Assembly (NCBI RefSeq): GCF_023715585.1
Contig: NZ_JAMBOK010000001.1
Span: 1,240,001-1,304,000 of the forward strand
Direction of reading: 5' to 3'
DNA: 64,000 nucleotides
From: Sporosarcina luteola
GTDB taxonomy: Bacteria > Bacillota > Bacilli > Bacillales_A > Planococcaceae
Both the position numbers and the translations under genes were made by a program. This document shows positions 8,199 to 17,393 of the stretch, one piece after another. The notes under the pieces were generated by a model. The model worked only from the letters and a program-made list of their open reading frames with translations, had not been told where the DNA came from and did not search any database. Each line of letters begins with the position of its first letter. The stretch's first letter is position 1.

Positions 8199-10244
8199 TT
8201 AAATGGTAACGCCTAACGTTTTGAAGAGAAACGAATAGATATCAGTCTGTTCTTCAATGATCTTGACTGTCGGCTTTCCGAGACCATGTCCCGCATTCTT
8301 TTCGACACGAAGCAAGATCGGATTATCTCCGAAATAGGATGCCTGCAACGTCGCAGCAAATTTCATTGCATGGGCAGGAACGACTCGATCGTCCGTGTCA
8401 GCCGTCGTAATCAGTGTCGGCGGATAGTCAACGCCTTCCTTGACATTATGCAGAGGGGAATACTTGATCATATAAGCGAAGTCCTCGGCATTCAGCTCCG
8501 CATTTCCGTAATCCGTCACCCAATAGCGTCCAACCGTGAATTTGTGGTAGCGGAGCATATCGGTAACAGGCACTTGGCAAATTGCCGCCCCGAACAAATC
8601 CGGACGCTGAGTGATGCTTGCTCCCACAAGTAAGCCACCATTGCTGCCTCCCATGATTGCAAGCTTCTCCTTCTTCGTGTAACCTTCTTCAATTAGCCAT
8701 TCTGCAGCTGCAATGAAATCATCGAAGACATTTTGTTTACGTTCCAAAGTACCTGCCTTGTACCAATCTTCACCGAATTCACCGCCGCCTCTCAAGTTGG
8801 CAACCGCATAGACGCCGCCTTCCTCAATACACATGCGCAATGCTGGTGAGAAGGATGGTGTCAAACTGACATTGAAACCGCCATATCCATAGAGGACGAC
8901 TGGGTTTTCACCATTTAGTTCCAGTCCTTTTTTATGGGTCAAGAACATCGGGATCATCGTTCCGTCCTTCGATGGGTAAAAGACTTGAGTCGTCTCAAAT
9001 CCTTCCGTCTTGAATTTATTTTCCTCCTGAAATACTGCCGTCAGTTCCCCATCCCCGAAGTTATAGCTTGCGATTGCATTTGGAGATAAGTAGGATGTGT
9101 AACCGATGAACATCCATGGTTCCTCTTTCTTGCCTGTCAAACCAGTCAGCGAAATGAATCCCGGCAATTTGACGTCAACGCCACGCTTGCCATCCAGGTC
9201 AAAAACTTTCAGTTCATAATGCGCGTTATGCAAATAACCAACTACGATCTTTCCATTAATGATCTTTCCGAAAGACAGTACATCGTCATTCTCCGGAATA
9301 ACATCGGTCCAATTTTCCTTCCCTGGATTGTCCAAATCCACTGCAATAATTTTTTCGTATGGTGCATCGACATTTGTAAGGAAATAGAAAGTGCGTCCTT
9401 CATTGCCGATGAACGAGTATTCGCCATCGCCTTTATCAAACAGATGGACAAATTCACCATCAGTATCTAGGTCTTTATAATAAATTCTGCTTTTATTCTC
9501 CGTGCCTTTCCATACATTCAGAATCAGATAATGATAATCATCTGATAACATCGGATTGAAGGAGAACTCTTTGTTGTCAGGATCTTCATAAACGAGCACA
9601 TCATCGTCCTGGCCAGTTCCTGCTTCATGCCAGTACACTTTGTTGTAATAGCTTTGTTCTTCAGCTGAAACAGTGGATGGATCTGGAAAACGATTGTAAA
9701 AGAATCCTGTACCTGCTTCATTCCAGGCGATGCTTGAGAATTTACAAAATCGAATCAAGTCGGATTCATCTTTTCCAGTCTCCAAGTTTCTTATTCTGAT
9801 TTCTTGCCAATCACTTCCGTTGAGTGAAATCCCATATGCCAATCTCTTACCATTTTTTGAGAATGAAAGATTCGTAATGGCAGCAGTGCCCTCGTCATTC
9901 ATCGTATTTGGATCCAATACGACTTCCAAGTCTTCGGAGTTCAGATCTTTTGTACGGTAAAAGACGGCTTGGTTTTGCAGACCGTCGTTTTTGTGGAAAT
10001 AATAATATTCTCCTTCTTTTTGGGGAACAGTATACTTTGCATAGTTCCACGTTTCCGTCAGTTTGCTTTTCACTCTTTCACGATCCGGGAAAGTCTCAAG
10101 GAATTCCTGAGTCCTGTAATTTTGTTCATCCACCCATTGTTGCATTTCAGGATCTTCCGGATTTTCCAGCCATCTGTATGGATCGCGAATATCGGTCCCA
10201 TGAAAATTTTCAACTACATCCTCTTTTCTAGTAAACAATACCAT
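8199..10244 (-). CDS. Prolyl oligopeptidase family serine peptidase (S9A)
   Basis: A 681-residue cytosolic peptidase, the usual length for prolyl endopeptidases. The N-terminal seven-bladed propeller (about residues 70-400) is followed by an alpha/beta hydrolase domain. The nucleophile is in GGSNGGLL, the catalytic Asp in TTADTDDRVVPAHAMKF and the His in KNAGHGLG. Such enzymes cleave after proline in peptides shorter than about 30 residues. The start ATG 10244 follows AAAAGGGGGAAAAG. The gene is not in an operon. Confidence 0.93.
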   Translation of the reverse strand: MVLFTRKEDVVENFHGTDIRDPYRWLENPEDPEMQQWVDEQNYRTQEFLETFPDRERVKSKLTETWNYAKYTVPQKEGEYYYFHKNDGLQNQAVFYRTKDLNSEDLEVVLDPNTMNDEGTAAITNLSFSKNGKRLAYGISLNGSDWQEIRIRNLETGKDESDLIRFCKFSSIAWNEAGTGFFYNRFPDPSTVSAEEQSYYNKVYWHEAGTGQDDDVLVYEDPDNKEFSFNPMLSDDYHYLILNVWKGTENKSRIYYKDLDTDGEFVHLFDKGDGEYSFIGNEGRTFYFLTNVDAPYEKIIAVDLDNPGKENWTDVIPENDDVLSFGKIINGKIVVGYLHNAHYELKVFDLDGKRGVDVKLPGFISLTGLTGKKEEPWMFIGYTSYLSPNAIASYNFGDGELTAVFQEENKFKTEGFETTQVFYPSKDGTMIPMFLTHKKGLELNGENPVVLYGYGGFNVSLTPSFSPALRMCIEEGGVYAVANLRGGGEFGEDWYKAGTLERKQNVFDDFIAAAEWLIEEGYTKKEKLAIMGGSNGGLLVGASITQRPDLFGAAICQVPVTDMLRYHKFTVGRYWVTDYGNAELNAEDFAYMIKYSPLHNVKEGVDYPPTLITTADTDDRVVPAHAMKFAATLQASYFGDNPILLRVEKNAGHGLGKPTVKIIEEQTDIYSFLFKTLGVTI

Positions 10245-10310
10245 TCCTTTTCCCCCTTTTCACCCTTACAATTGATATTTTACCACACTGTTCAGAAAAG
10301 TGAGCATAAG

Positions 10311-10338
10311 AAAAGCAGCTGAGAATAATCAGCTGCTT
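10311..10338 (-). terminator. Terminator of the DUF3231 gene
   Basis: AGCAGCTG and CAGCTGCT form the stem; the minus strand continues with TTTTC. Confidence 0.75.
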
Positions 10339-10342
10339 TAAC

Positions 10343-10909
10343 TCATTTACTATTAGGGAATGCAGCACCATGCATAGGAGGAGGAATGATCCAACCTTTT
10401 TCCTTGTTCAGACGGAGTAATCGCATACCAAACAAAAGTCGGTCTGCATGAAATTTACTGAACATCATTGCGATGTCTTCTCTTAGGCATTGGCCGATCA
10501 CCTGACTGCATGAGACAAGACCTTGACCGACATTTATAGAAACTGCTCCACTGATTTCAGGGTCCATGTAACGTGCACCGACTGGAATGTCTTCCGCTTT
10601 GGCAACTGCCCGATCAGGCAATGTAGGAGGAGGTGTCACACCGTTCTCTTTCAGCACTTTCTCGACTGCCTTATTTTCATCCTTCATCATTTCAACCGCG
10701 TCTTTCAGAAGCTCGATCAGATCCTCGTCGCCAGCATGATTGATGAAACCTTGATATCCGCTGATCAATCCTTTGTTCGCACCTGCGTATGCCCAACAAC
10801 CGAGGACTTCACCGTAGTGCATTGGCTCTTCTTTCGGATTTCCATTTAAAATGCCCAATTTTTCTCCCTCTTTTCTTAAACTTTTCCATTGATATTTATG
10901 GTGTTGCAA
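10343..10909 (-). CDS. DUF3231-family protein
   Basis: A 188-residue soluble protein resembling one half of the usual two-repeat DUF3231 proteins of Bacilli. Recognisable segments are VLKENGVTPPPTLPDRAVAKAEDIP and the C-terminal DIAMMFSKFHADRLLFGMRLLRLNKEKGWIIPPP. The fold is predicted to be a helical bundle of ferritin-like type; no function is established. It is a single gene with a terminator and is divergent from the serine operon across a 276-base gap. Confidence 0.7.
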   Translation of the reverse strand: MQHHKYQWKSLRKEGEKLGILNGNPKEEPMHYGEVLGCWAYAGANKGLISGYQGFINHAGDEDLIELLKDAVEMMKDENKAVEKVLKENGVTPPPTLPDRAVAKAEDIPVGARYMDPEISGAVSINVGQGLVSCSQVIGQCLREDIAMMFSKFHADRLLFGMRLLRLNKEKGWIIPPPMHGAAFPNSK

Positions 10910-11151
10910 TTATGATGTGATGCCTGTGGTATTTTATACATTTGTTCCTCATCAAAAATTTCTAATTGACATTTCCGAAATGTTTGGTAAGATACATTGC
11001 AATACAATATTCAGGAAATCCCGAATTTCTTAGCGTGCATTTAATAACGAACGATTATAAAATAACGTTATGTTTAGTTCGGAATTTATGTGTATCACAT
11101 GAAGATTTTACTGTAATTTGTTTTTTATATTGTAAATAGACGAACATTGTG

Positions 11152-11179
11152 TTGACATTCAAAAATTACATGCTATGAT
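11152..11179 (+). promoter_or_regulatory. Promoter of the serine operon
   Basis: A consensus TTGACA (11152-11157) and an extended -10 TGC-TATGAT (11171-11179) are 16 bases apart, placing the start near 11186, at the 5' edge of the T-box leader. Confidence 0.8.
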
Positions 11180-11185
11180 TGTCAT

Positions 11186-11466
11186 TAATTAAATAATTCG
11201 TTTAACGATTTGGATGGAGACAGGCTTTGCGGATCGGAATCCATAGAGAGCTGATGGTTGGTGGGAATCAGCGTTTCTGACGTAGAGCAGCACTCCTGAA
11301 TCGGTGGACTGAAACTTCATTTTCTGTTTTTCAGTAGGTTCACCCGGAACATGCCCGTTATGCATGCAATGAAGGCTGTCGTCATGACAGCGAAAAAGGG
11401 TGGCACCGCGTAGCTGATAGCTTTTCGCCCCTTGCATGAATTTGCAAGGGACGGAAGGCTTTTTTA
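11186..11466 (+). ncRNA. T-box leader upstream of serine biosynthesis genes
   Basis: Stem I contains GAGAGCTGATGGTTGGTGGGAATCAGC-type sequence (about 11248-11273, conserved terminal-loop element). The canonical T-box AGGGTGGCACCGCG is at 11397-11410. It is followed by a strong terminator (AGCTTTTCG...CGGAAGGCT stem enclosing CCCTTGCA/TGCAAGGG, then a T-run, 11419-11466). AGC triplets at 11286-11291 lie where a specifier is expected, which would make this a tRNA-Ser sensor; the specifier call is inferred. Uncharged tRNA-Ser would permit expression. Confidence 0.92.
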
Positions 11467-11487
11467 TATTCCAAGGAGGAGATTGAC

Positions 11488-12651
11488 ATGCTACTAGATC
11501 AACAATTTTTGCGAATTCCAGGACCGACGCCTATTCCACCAAGTGTACAACGGGCCATGGCTCAACCGATGATCGGCCACCGAGGCAATGAGACGTCCGA
11601 ACTGCTTCGCTCCATTAAACCCCGATTGAAGAAGGTGTTCGGGACCGACCAGGATGTAATGATTGTGACGGGAAGTGGAACTTCAGGCTTGGAAGCGGCT
11701 GTTGTCAATGCCGTGAAACCGCTGGATGAGGTGCTTGTCATTGTGACCGGGGCATTCGGTGCGCGTTTTGTAAAGATTTGTGAAGCGTATGGAATCCGTG
11801 TGCACATATATGAAGTCGAGTGGGGCAAAGCCTTTGATCCCAATGAAATCCGGAACTATCTGCGGAGATTCCCCGAGGTCAGTGCCGTTTTCGCAACGTA
11901 TTGTGAAACGTCAACGGGCGTCATGAATCCCATTCACGAACTAGCTTCCGCAGTGAAAGAAGTCTCCGATGCTCTCATTATCGTTGATGGGGTTTCCTGT
12001 GTCGGGGGCGTGGAAACTAAAATGGATGATTGGGGCATCGATATTATGGTGACTGGATCGCAAAAAGCGTTCATGCTGCCTGCCGGATTGCTATTCATCG
12101 GGGTAAGCGAGCGGGCATGGAAAGTCATTGATTCCAATCCGAACCGGGGCTTCTATTTAGATTTGACGAAATACCGTAAGGACTTGGATAAGGATACGAC
12201 ACCCTTCACCCCTGCCCTTTCCCTTCTTTTCGGGTTGGACCAGGCGCTAGCCATGATGGAAAAGGAAGGGCTCGAGAATGTGTATGGACGTCACACGCTT
12301 ATGAAAGAGATGGTGCGTGCGGCATTCATGGCACTCAAAATTCCTTTATTGACGAATGACAAAGATGCGTCGGATACGGTCACTGCCGTCCAACCTGAAG
12401 ATTTTAACGCAGAGGAGTTCCGGAAAGTGATCAATAAAGAATTTAGACTATCGGTTGCAGGAGGTCAGGATCGTTTGAAGGGCAAAATCTTCCGCATCGG
12501 GCATATGGGCTACTGCTCCCCTGCGGATGTTTTGCAGACGCTTAGTATGATCGAAATCGGGTTAATTAAATCCGGAAAGAATATTGAGCTCGGTAAAGGT
12601 GTTGCGGCTGCGCAGAGAATCTATTTGGAAAAAGGGGAGAATATGCGATGA
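11488..12651 (+). CDS. Class V PLP aminotransferase, candidate phosphoserine aminotransferase substitute
   Basis: A 387-residue PLP enzyme of the alanine-glyoxylate/serine-pyruvate aminotransferase group. The Schiff-base lysine is in VTGSQKAFMLPAG near residue 194; the N-terminal PGPTPIPP and GHRGNE segments bind cofactor and substrate. It is not a standard SerC sequence, yet it is the first gene after a T-box and its stop overlaps the serA start by four bases (ATGA). I infer that it supplies the transamination of 3-phosphohydroxypyruvate in this organism; glyoxylate or purine-catabolic transamination (PucG-like) is the alternative. AAGGAGGAG precedes ATG 11488. Confidence 0.88.
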   Translation: MLLDQQFLRIPGPTPIPPSVQRAMAQPMIGHRGNETSELLRSIKPRLKKVFGTDQDVMIVTGSGTSGLEAAVVNAVKPLDEVLVIVTGAFGARFVKICEAYGIRVHIYEVEWGKAFDPNEIRNYLRRFPEVSAVFATYCETSTGVMNPIHELASAVKEVSDALIIVDGVSCVGGVETKMDDWGIDIMVTGSQKAFMLPAGLLFIGVSERAWKVIDSNPNRGFYLDLTKYRKDLDKDTTPFTPALSLLFGLDQALAMMEKEGLENVYGRHTLMKEMVRAAFMALKIPLLTNDKDASDTVTAVQPEDFNAEEFRKVINKEFRLSVAGGQDRLKGKIFRIGHMGYCSPADVLQTLSMIEIGLIKSGKNIELGKGVAAAQRIYLEKGENMR

Positions 12652-14234
12652 CCTATCATATATTGATTGCCGATCCGCTAAGCGAGGAAGGGATTCATCC
12701 GCTAAGGCAAGCGGATGGATTGGAAATTACAATTGCTACCGACTTGTCGAAAGAAGAACTCCTTGAAAGAATTAAAGGTTTCGATGCTCTTCTCGTCCGC
12801 AGTCAGACACAAGTGACTCGGGAAGTGATTGAAGCCGCCAGCAATCTCAAAATTATCGGACGTGCTGGCGTCGGCGTCGACAATATCGATTTGGACGCAG
12901 CCACGGAGCATGGCATCATCGTCGTCAATGCGCCTGACGGCAACACCAACTCTGCCGCTGAACATACAATCGCCATGCTGACAGCTTTGGCGAGGAAGAT
13001 TCCGCAAGCGTTCAATTCACTAAAAAATGGGAAATGGGATCGAAAATCATTCATTGGAGTAGAGTTGAAAAACAAGACGCTCGGCGTCATCGGACTTGGA
13101 AGAATAGGCGCGGAAGTCGCCGCCCGGGCGAAGGGCCAACGGATGAACATCGTCGCTTACGATCCATTTTTGACAGAGGAAAAGGCGCAAAAGATGGGGA
13201 TCGGCTTCGGGACAGTGGACGATGTATTGAAAGCAGCTGATTTCATTACAATCCACACTCCTTTATTGAAGGAGACCCGCCATTTATTGAATGAAGATGC
13301 ATTCGGGAAGATGAAAGACGGCGTACAGATCATCAACTGCGCAAGAGGGGGAATCATCGACGAAGATGCACTGTACGGGGCAATTGTGTCAGGAAAAGTT
13401 GCAGGTGCGGCCCTCGACGTCTTTGAAACCGAGCCGTTTGTTGATCATCCTCTGCTAAGATTGCCTGAAGTGATAGCGACTCCGCATCTAGGAGCCAGCA
13501 CGGTGGAAGCACAAGAAAGTGTCGCCGTCGATGTCAGTATGGATGTCGTTAACTTCTTCAAAGGAGATGCTGTCCGAAATCCAGTCAACCTTCCATCCGT
13601 CCCGAAGGAAGTGTTGGCAAAGATTGCGCCTTTCTACGACTTGGCTGAAAAGCTGGGGACTTTCCTATCGCGAATGACTGATGAAACGATTGAAGAAGTG
13701 AATATCAAGTACGCCGGGGAGCTTGCCAACTATGATGTACGCGCATTAACCCGTAATACGGTGAAAGGCATTTTGAAGCGCAACCTTGGAAGCCATGTTA
13801 ATGATGTTAATGCCAAATTTCTAGCCGAGCGGTTTTATATTAAAGTGAATGAGCATAAAACGACAGCAAGCAAAGGCTTCCTGCACTTGATTACTGCAGA
13901 GATCGTAACTGCCAAGTTTACGCATCGCGTCGCAGGTACTTTGCTGAATGGTCTCGGAGCGCGCATCGTAAAAGTCGATGATTATGTAGTCGATGTTGTG
14001 CCGGAAGGCCATCTGCTATTCATTAAACATAAAGACCAGCCGGGAGCGATCGGGCGCGTTGGTACATTATTGGCACAGAAAAACATTAATATCGCGACGA
14101 TGCAAGTCGGCCGTTCCACGGTCGGCGGTGATGCTATCATGATGCTCACAATTGACAATGGGGTTGAACAGGCGGAAATTGGGGATTTGACTGAGTTGGA
14201 AGATATTTATGAAGTGAAAGCGATCGATCTTTGA
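12648..14234 (+). CDS. serA: D-3-phosphoglycerate dehydrogenase
   Basis: A 528-residue enzyme, the long form of SerA. It has a substrate-binding half, a Rossmann NAD domain (VIGLGRIGAEVA near residue 150), the catalytic Arg/Glu/His region (NCARGGIIDEDAL, then ATPHLGASTVEAQ), an intervening ASB domain, and a C-terminal ACT domain (about residues 455-528, HKDQPGAIGRVGTLLAQKNINIATM) that usually mediates serine feedback. It oxidises 3-phosphoglycerate to 3-phosphohydroxypyruvate. It is coupled to the upstream aminotransferase and shares its T-box control. Confidence 0.96.
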   Translation: MTYHILIADPLSEEGIHPLRQADGLEITIATDLSKEELLERIKGFDALLVRSQTQVTREVIEAASNLKIIGRAGVGVDNIDLDAATEHGIIVVNAPDGNTNSAAEHTIAMLTALARKIPQAFNSLKNGKWDRKSFIGVELKNKTLGVIGLGRIGAEVAARAKGQRMNIVAYDPFLTEEKAQKMGIGFGTVDDVLKAADFITIHTPLLKETRHLLNEDAFGKMKDGVQIINCARGGIIDEDALYGAIVSGKVAGAALDVFETEPFVDHPLLRLPEVIATPHLGASTVEAQESVAVDVSMDVVNFFKGDAVRNPVNLPSVPKEVLAKIAPFYDLAEKLGTFLSRMTDETIEEVNIKYAGELANYDVRALTRNTVKGILKRNLGSHVNDVNAKFLAERFYIKVNEHKTTASKGFLHLITAEIVTAKFTHRVAGTLLNGLGARIVKVDDYVVDVVPEGHLLFIKHKDQPGAIGRVGTLLAQKNINIATMQVGRSTVGGDAIMMLTIDNGVEQAEIGDLTELEDIYEVKAIDL

Positions 14235-14248
14235 CGTAAGTATCGATG

Positions 14249-14320
14249 CAGATAGAATTCAATGGATCTTGAGGGCGGAAGAATAGACTTAGAGGGCAGA
14301 TAGTTAAGCCCTTGCTAAGA
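14249..14320. repeat. Short degenerate tandem repeat, about 21-bp period, after serA
   Basis: GAGGGC recurs at 14271 and 14292 (exactly 21 bases apart), and GCAGATAG occurs at 14248-14255 and again at 14297-14304. This gives two good units and one poor one between the serA stop and the terminator. It is the weakest of four arrays found at convergent gene junctions. Confidence 0.4.
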
Positions 14321-14355
14321 AGAGTGAGTCCCGGAATCCGGGCTCACTCTTTGTT
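14321..14355. terminator. Bidirectional terminator between serA and HAD phosphatase
   Basis: GAGTGAGTCCCGG pairs with CCGGGCTCACTC around a three-base loop. The stop codon of the leftward HAD gene (14344-14346) lies inside the stem. Confidence 0.88.
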
Positions 14356-15138
14356 TACCTTGTCCAATATCGGAAAAAGTTGCTCGAGATGGTGGATTTC
14401 AAAAGTCGGTTGGATATCTGGGTTCCCCGCTTTCCCTTCACGGTTAATCCACACGGAACGCATACCTACGCGCGATGAGCCCAGAATATCGGTCAGCAAA
14501 TTGTCGCCAACCATCAATGCCTCAGCTGCGGAACTGCCTGTTTCCGCCAATACATGCTTAAAAATCGAAGGGTCCGGTTTCCCTTTGCCAAAGGCTCCCG
14601 ATATAACAATTGAGTCAAAATAAGGGGCCAACTCCGGAGTGATTTCCAATTTCGTATTTTGAAGCGACGGAGAGCCATTGGTCAATAATACCAGCGTATA
14701 CTTCCCTTTCAACTGCTCCAATACGGAAAAAGTTTCGTCGTATACGAATGGGGATTTTTTTCGTTCCTCAATGAACCGGGCTGCAAGATCCGCTCCTAAT
14801 TCCGCATTCACAATCCCAAGTTTCGCAAGTCCTCTCGTCCATGCACCGCGTTGGTAATTAGGAATGAATTCTTTCATCCGCTCGAATTCCTTGCCTGGAT
14901 CGTCGAATGTCCCCCATAAGCCTTCAAAAGGATTGATTCCGATCATTTTAGTGAATTCATATGTATCATAGGCTGCGTAAAGCTCCCTTGCCTCTTCACG
15001 GACCGCCGCCTCCAATTCAGAGGCATGTATATCAAGGTTTTCCTCCGCGTATTGACATGTCCTATCGAACGCCGTGGCAATACTTTTTTCATCCCATAAT
15101 AGCGTATCGTCCAAGTCAAAAATGATTGTACGGATCAT
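14344..15138 (-). CDS. HAD-superfamily hydrolase (YsaA-like), candidate phosphoserine phosphatase
   Basis: A 264-residue HAD phosphatase with a helical cap. Motif I is FDLDDTLLW (nucleophile near residue 8), motif II is LLTNGS near residue 165, motif III lysine is in GKGKPDPSIF, and motif IV is MVGDNLLTDI. It resembles B. subtilis YsaA, which has been proposed to provide phosphoserine phosphatase activity. Its position convergent with serA is consistent with that role but not proof; it is outside the T-box operon. Broad-specificity HAD phosphatase is the alternative. Confidence 0.82.
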   Translation of the reverse strand: MIRTIIFDLDDTLLWDEKSIATAFDRTCQYAEENLDIHASELEAAVREEARELYAAYDTYEFTKMIGINPFEGLWGTFDDPGKEFERMKEFIPNYQRGAWTRGLAKLGIVNAELGADLAARFIEERKKSPFVYDETFSVLEQLKGKYTLVLLTNGSPSLQNTKLEITPELAPYFDSIVISGAFGKGKPDPSIFKHVLAETGSSAAEALMVGDNLLTDILGSSRVGMRSVWINREGKAGNPDIQPTFEIHHLEQLFPILDKVNKE

Positions 15139-15169
15139 CTGTCATCTCCCCCTCTTCTTCATTATACAT

Positions 15170-15199
15170 AAAAAGACGCTCCAAAAAGATATTGGAGCG
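15170..15199 (-). terminator. Terminator of katE
   Basis: CGCTCCAA pairs with TTGGAGCG, and the minus strand continues TCTTTTTATG. Confidence 0.82.
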
Positions 15200-15205
15200 G
15201 CCATT

Positions 15206-17254
15206 TCATTCGGAATAGATATTTCGGTCCCAAAAGCGCTGTTGGGTTACGGCTTGAATGAAGTCCTCTGGGAAATCGGCTCCGGATGCAGATGCTATCA
15301 CAATGCCCGGCCCAGTTTCTGCATCGGACTTCCTGAGTAAGTCTTCCCCTGTTGAAGCAAAGCCGATCGGTTTATAATGACGAAATGCTTCATTGATGTA
15401 TTCCGTAATATCGCTTTCGAATTTCGCTTGGTTCCTCGCTTCTCCTCCGACGACATATAACGAATCATAAAGTACGGGTGATGTTGTTAGAAAGGTTTCA
15501 TTCAAAATAACCTTCATACCATCAGCTCCCGTCAGGCTGCCTAAATGCTCACCGACAATGTCGACGGCGACTCCATTGTTCAATAAAGTTTTAACGACCG
15601 CTTTCACTTCTCTGCCATTAAAACCACCGCCGATCAACACTCCTACTTTAAGTGTATTCGGATATCTCGGCGTCTTCTCCTGGCTGAGTGCAGGGGAAGA
15701 TGCTGAAACATTGACTTGCTGGCCTTCCGGACGGTTGACGCCGACTGCATCTGCAATGACCGTTGCCAATTCCTTATCCACATTGACAAACATATCGACG
15801 ACTTGCTGCCTGACGTCGGCTGATTTCACTTTCCCAACTTCAAAGATGAATGCATCTCTAATATGTTCCTTTTCTGGTGGTGTCATGCTGTTCCAGAAAA
15901 GTCTTGCTTGCGAAAAATGGTCATTAAATGAATCGCTTCTTGCTCGAATAACATGGCCTTCCACTTTCTCGGCGTAATGGACAAAGCCTCCCTCTTGCCA
16001 CGTGGAAGTCGACGGAGTGTTGTTGGCAAGCGAGTTTCTATGATAAGCTACTTTTCCGACATCAATCCGCTGACGGCTGAACCCATCCCGCTGATTATTA
16101 TGGAACGGACAGACCGGGCGATTGATCGGTATTTCAGCGAAATTCGGGCCGCCTAACCGCAGCAGTTGCGTATCCAAATATGAAAAAAGCCTTCCTTGTA
16201 GGAGCGGGTCGTTCGTGAAATCGATACCGGGCACAATATTGCCGAGATGCATTGCGACTTGTTCAGTCTCGGCAAAGACATTATCAACATTCCGATTTAA
16301 TGTTATTTTGCCGAACATCTGGACAGGAACAATTTCTTCCGGCCAGATCTTCGTTGCATCCAAGATATCGAAGTCGAACATGAACTCATCTTCTTCATTG
16401 ATCATCTGTACTCCGATTTCATATTCGACGACATTTCCATGCTCGATGTTTTCCCATAGATCCCGCCTGTGGAAATCTGGGTCTTTTCCTGCAATTTTCT
16501 GTGCTTCATCCCAGACGAGCGAATGGACGCCGAGAACCGGCTTCAAATGGAATTTGACAAATTTGGCGGTTCCTTCTTCGTTAACAAGGCGGAACGTATG
16601 CACACCAAATCCTTGCATCATGCGGAAACTCCTTGGAATGGACCGATCGGACATAAGCCACATGATCATATGAGCCGTCTCCTGGTTATTTGCAACAAAA
16701 TCCCAGAATGTATCATGGGCAGAAGCCGCCTGCGGAATTTCATTATGCGGTTCAGGCTTGATGGCGTGCACGAGATCCGGGAACTTGATGGCGTCTTGTA
16801 TGAAAAAGATCGGAATATTATTTCCGACAAGATCGAAGTTCCCTTCTTCCGTATAAAACTTGATAGCGAATCCACGTACATCCCTTACCGTGTCTGCGGA
16901 TCCTTTACTTCCGACAACCGTTGAAAATCTAATGAATACAGGCGTTTTCGAACCAGGATTCTGCAAGAAACCTGCTCTCGTGAATTCCTTCATGGATCGA
17001 TGCAATTCGAACTCCCCGTGCGCCGCAAACCCCCTCGCATGGACAACCCTCTCAGGAATCCGTTCATGGTCAAAATGGGTCATCTTTTCCCGAAAGTGAA
17101 AATCCTCCAATAAGGTCGGTCCGCGCACTCCTGCTTTCAAGGAATTTTCATCATCCGACACTTTCAAGCCTTGGTTTGTTGTCAGTTTCTTTCCGTAGTT
17201 ATTTACCCGGAACTGTTCCAGTTGTGCGTCTTTTGCATTTTTACTTCTCTCCAC
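15206..17254 (-). CDS. katE: Large-subunit catalase (clade 2)
   Basis: A 682-residue haem catalase converting hydrogen peroxide to water and oxygen. The distal His lies in VVHARGFAAHGEF near residue 75, the distal Asn in GNNIPIFFIQDAIKFPDL, and the haem-ligand Tyr in RLFSYLDTQLLRLG. The last 150 residues form the DJ-1/PfpI-like C-terminal domain typical of large catalases such as B. subtilis KatE. The start is GTG 17254 with an upstream AAGGGG. In Bacillus the orthologue is sigma-B dependent; no convincing sigma-B promoter was found here. Confidence 0.94.
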   Translation of the reverse strand: MERSKNAKDAQLEQFRVNNYGKKLTTNQGLKVSDDENSLKAGVRGPTLLEDFHFREKMTHFDHERIPERVVHARGFAAHGEFELHRSMKEFTRAGFLQNPGSKTPVFIRFSTVVGSKGSADTVRDVRGFAIKFYTEEGNFDLVGNNIPIFFIQDAIKFPDLVHAIKPEPHNEIPQAASAHDTFWDFVANNQETAHMIMWLMSDRSIPRSFRMMQGFGVHTFRLVNEEGTAKFVKFHLKPVLGVHSLVWDEAQKIAGKDPDFHRRDLWENIEHGNVVEYEIGVQMINEEDEFMFDFDILDATKIWPEEIVPVQMFGKITLNRNVDNVFAETEQVAMHLGNIVPGIDFTNDPLLQGRLFSYLDTQLLRLGGPNFAEIPINRPVCPFHNNQRDGFSRQRIDVGKVAYHRNSLANNTPSTSTWQEGGFVHYAEKVEGHVIRARSDSFNDHFSQARLFWNSMTPPEKEHIRDAFIFEVGKVKSADVRQQVVDMFVNVDKELATVIADAVGVNRPEGQQVNVSASSPALSQEKTPRYPNTLKVGVLIGGGFNGREVKAVVKTLLNNGVAVDIVGEHLGSLTGADGMKVILNETFLTTSPVLYDSLYVVGGEARNQAKFESDITEYINEAFRHYKPIGFASTGEDLLRKSDAETGPGIVIASASGADFPEDFIQAVTQQRFWDRNIYSE

Positions 17255-17393
17255 CTAATCCCCTTCCGTCTATTTTTAAACCACCATTCCTATTTATATG
17301 CAGGTTGAATGCTTTTGGGCACTTTCCCATGTTTCATCAAATTGGAATTGGGCTACAATAGGAGACGAGATCGTTACTAGGGAGGCGTAGAGG

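Noticed and set aside
11138..11155. LexA (SOS) box CGAACATTGTGTTG near the serine promoter
   Set aside because: The second half does not match GTTCG, and the adjacent genes have no SOS link.
17255..17393. Sigma-B promoter for katE
   Set aside because: A GGGAAA -10-like element exists but there is no GTTTAA at 12-15 bases upstream, and the other GTTTAA/GGGGAT pair overlaps the ribosome binding site.
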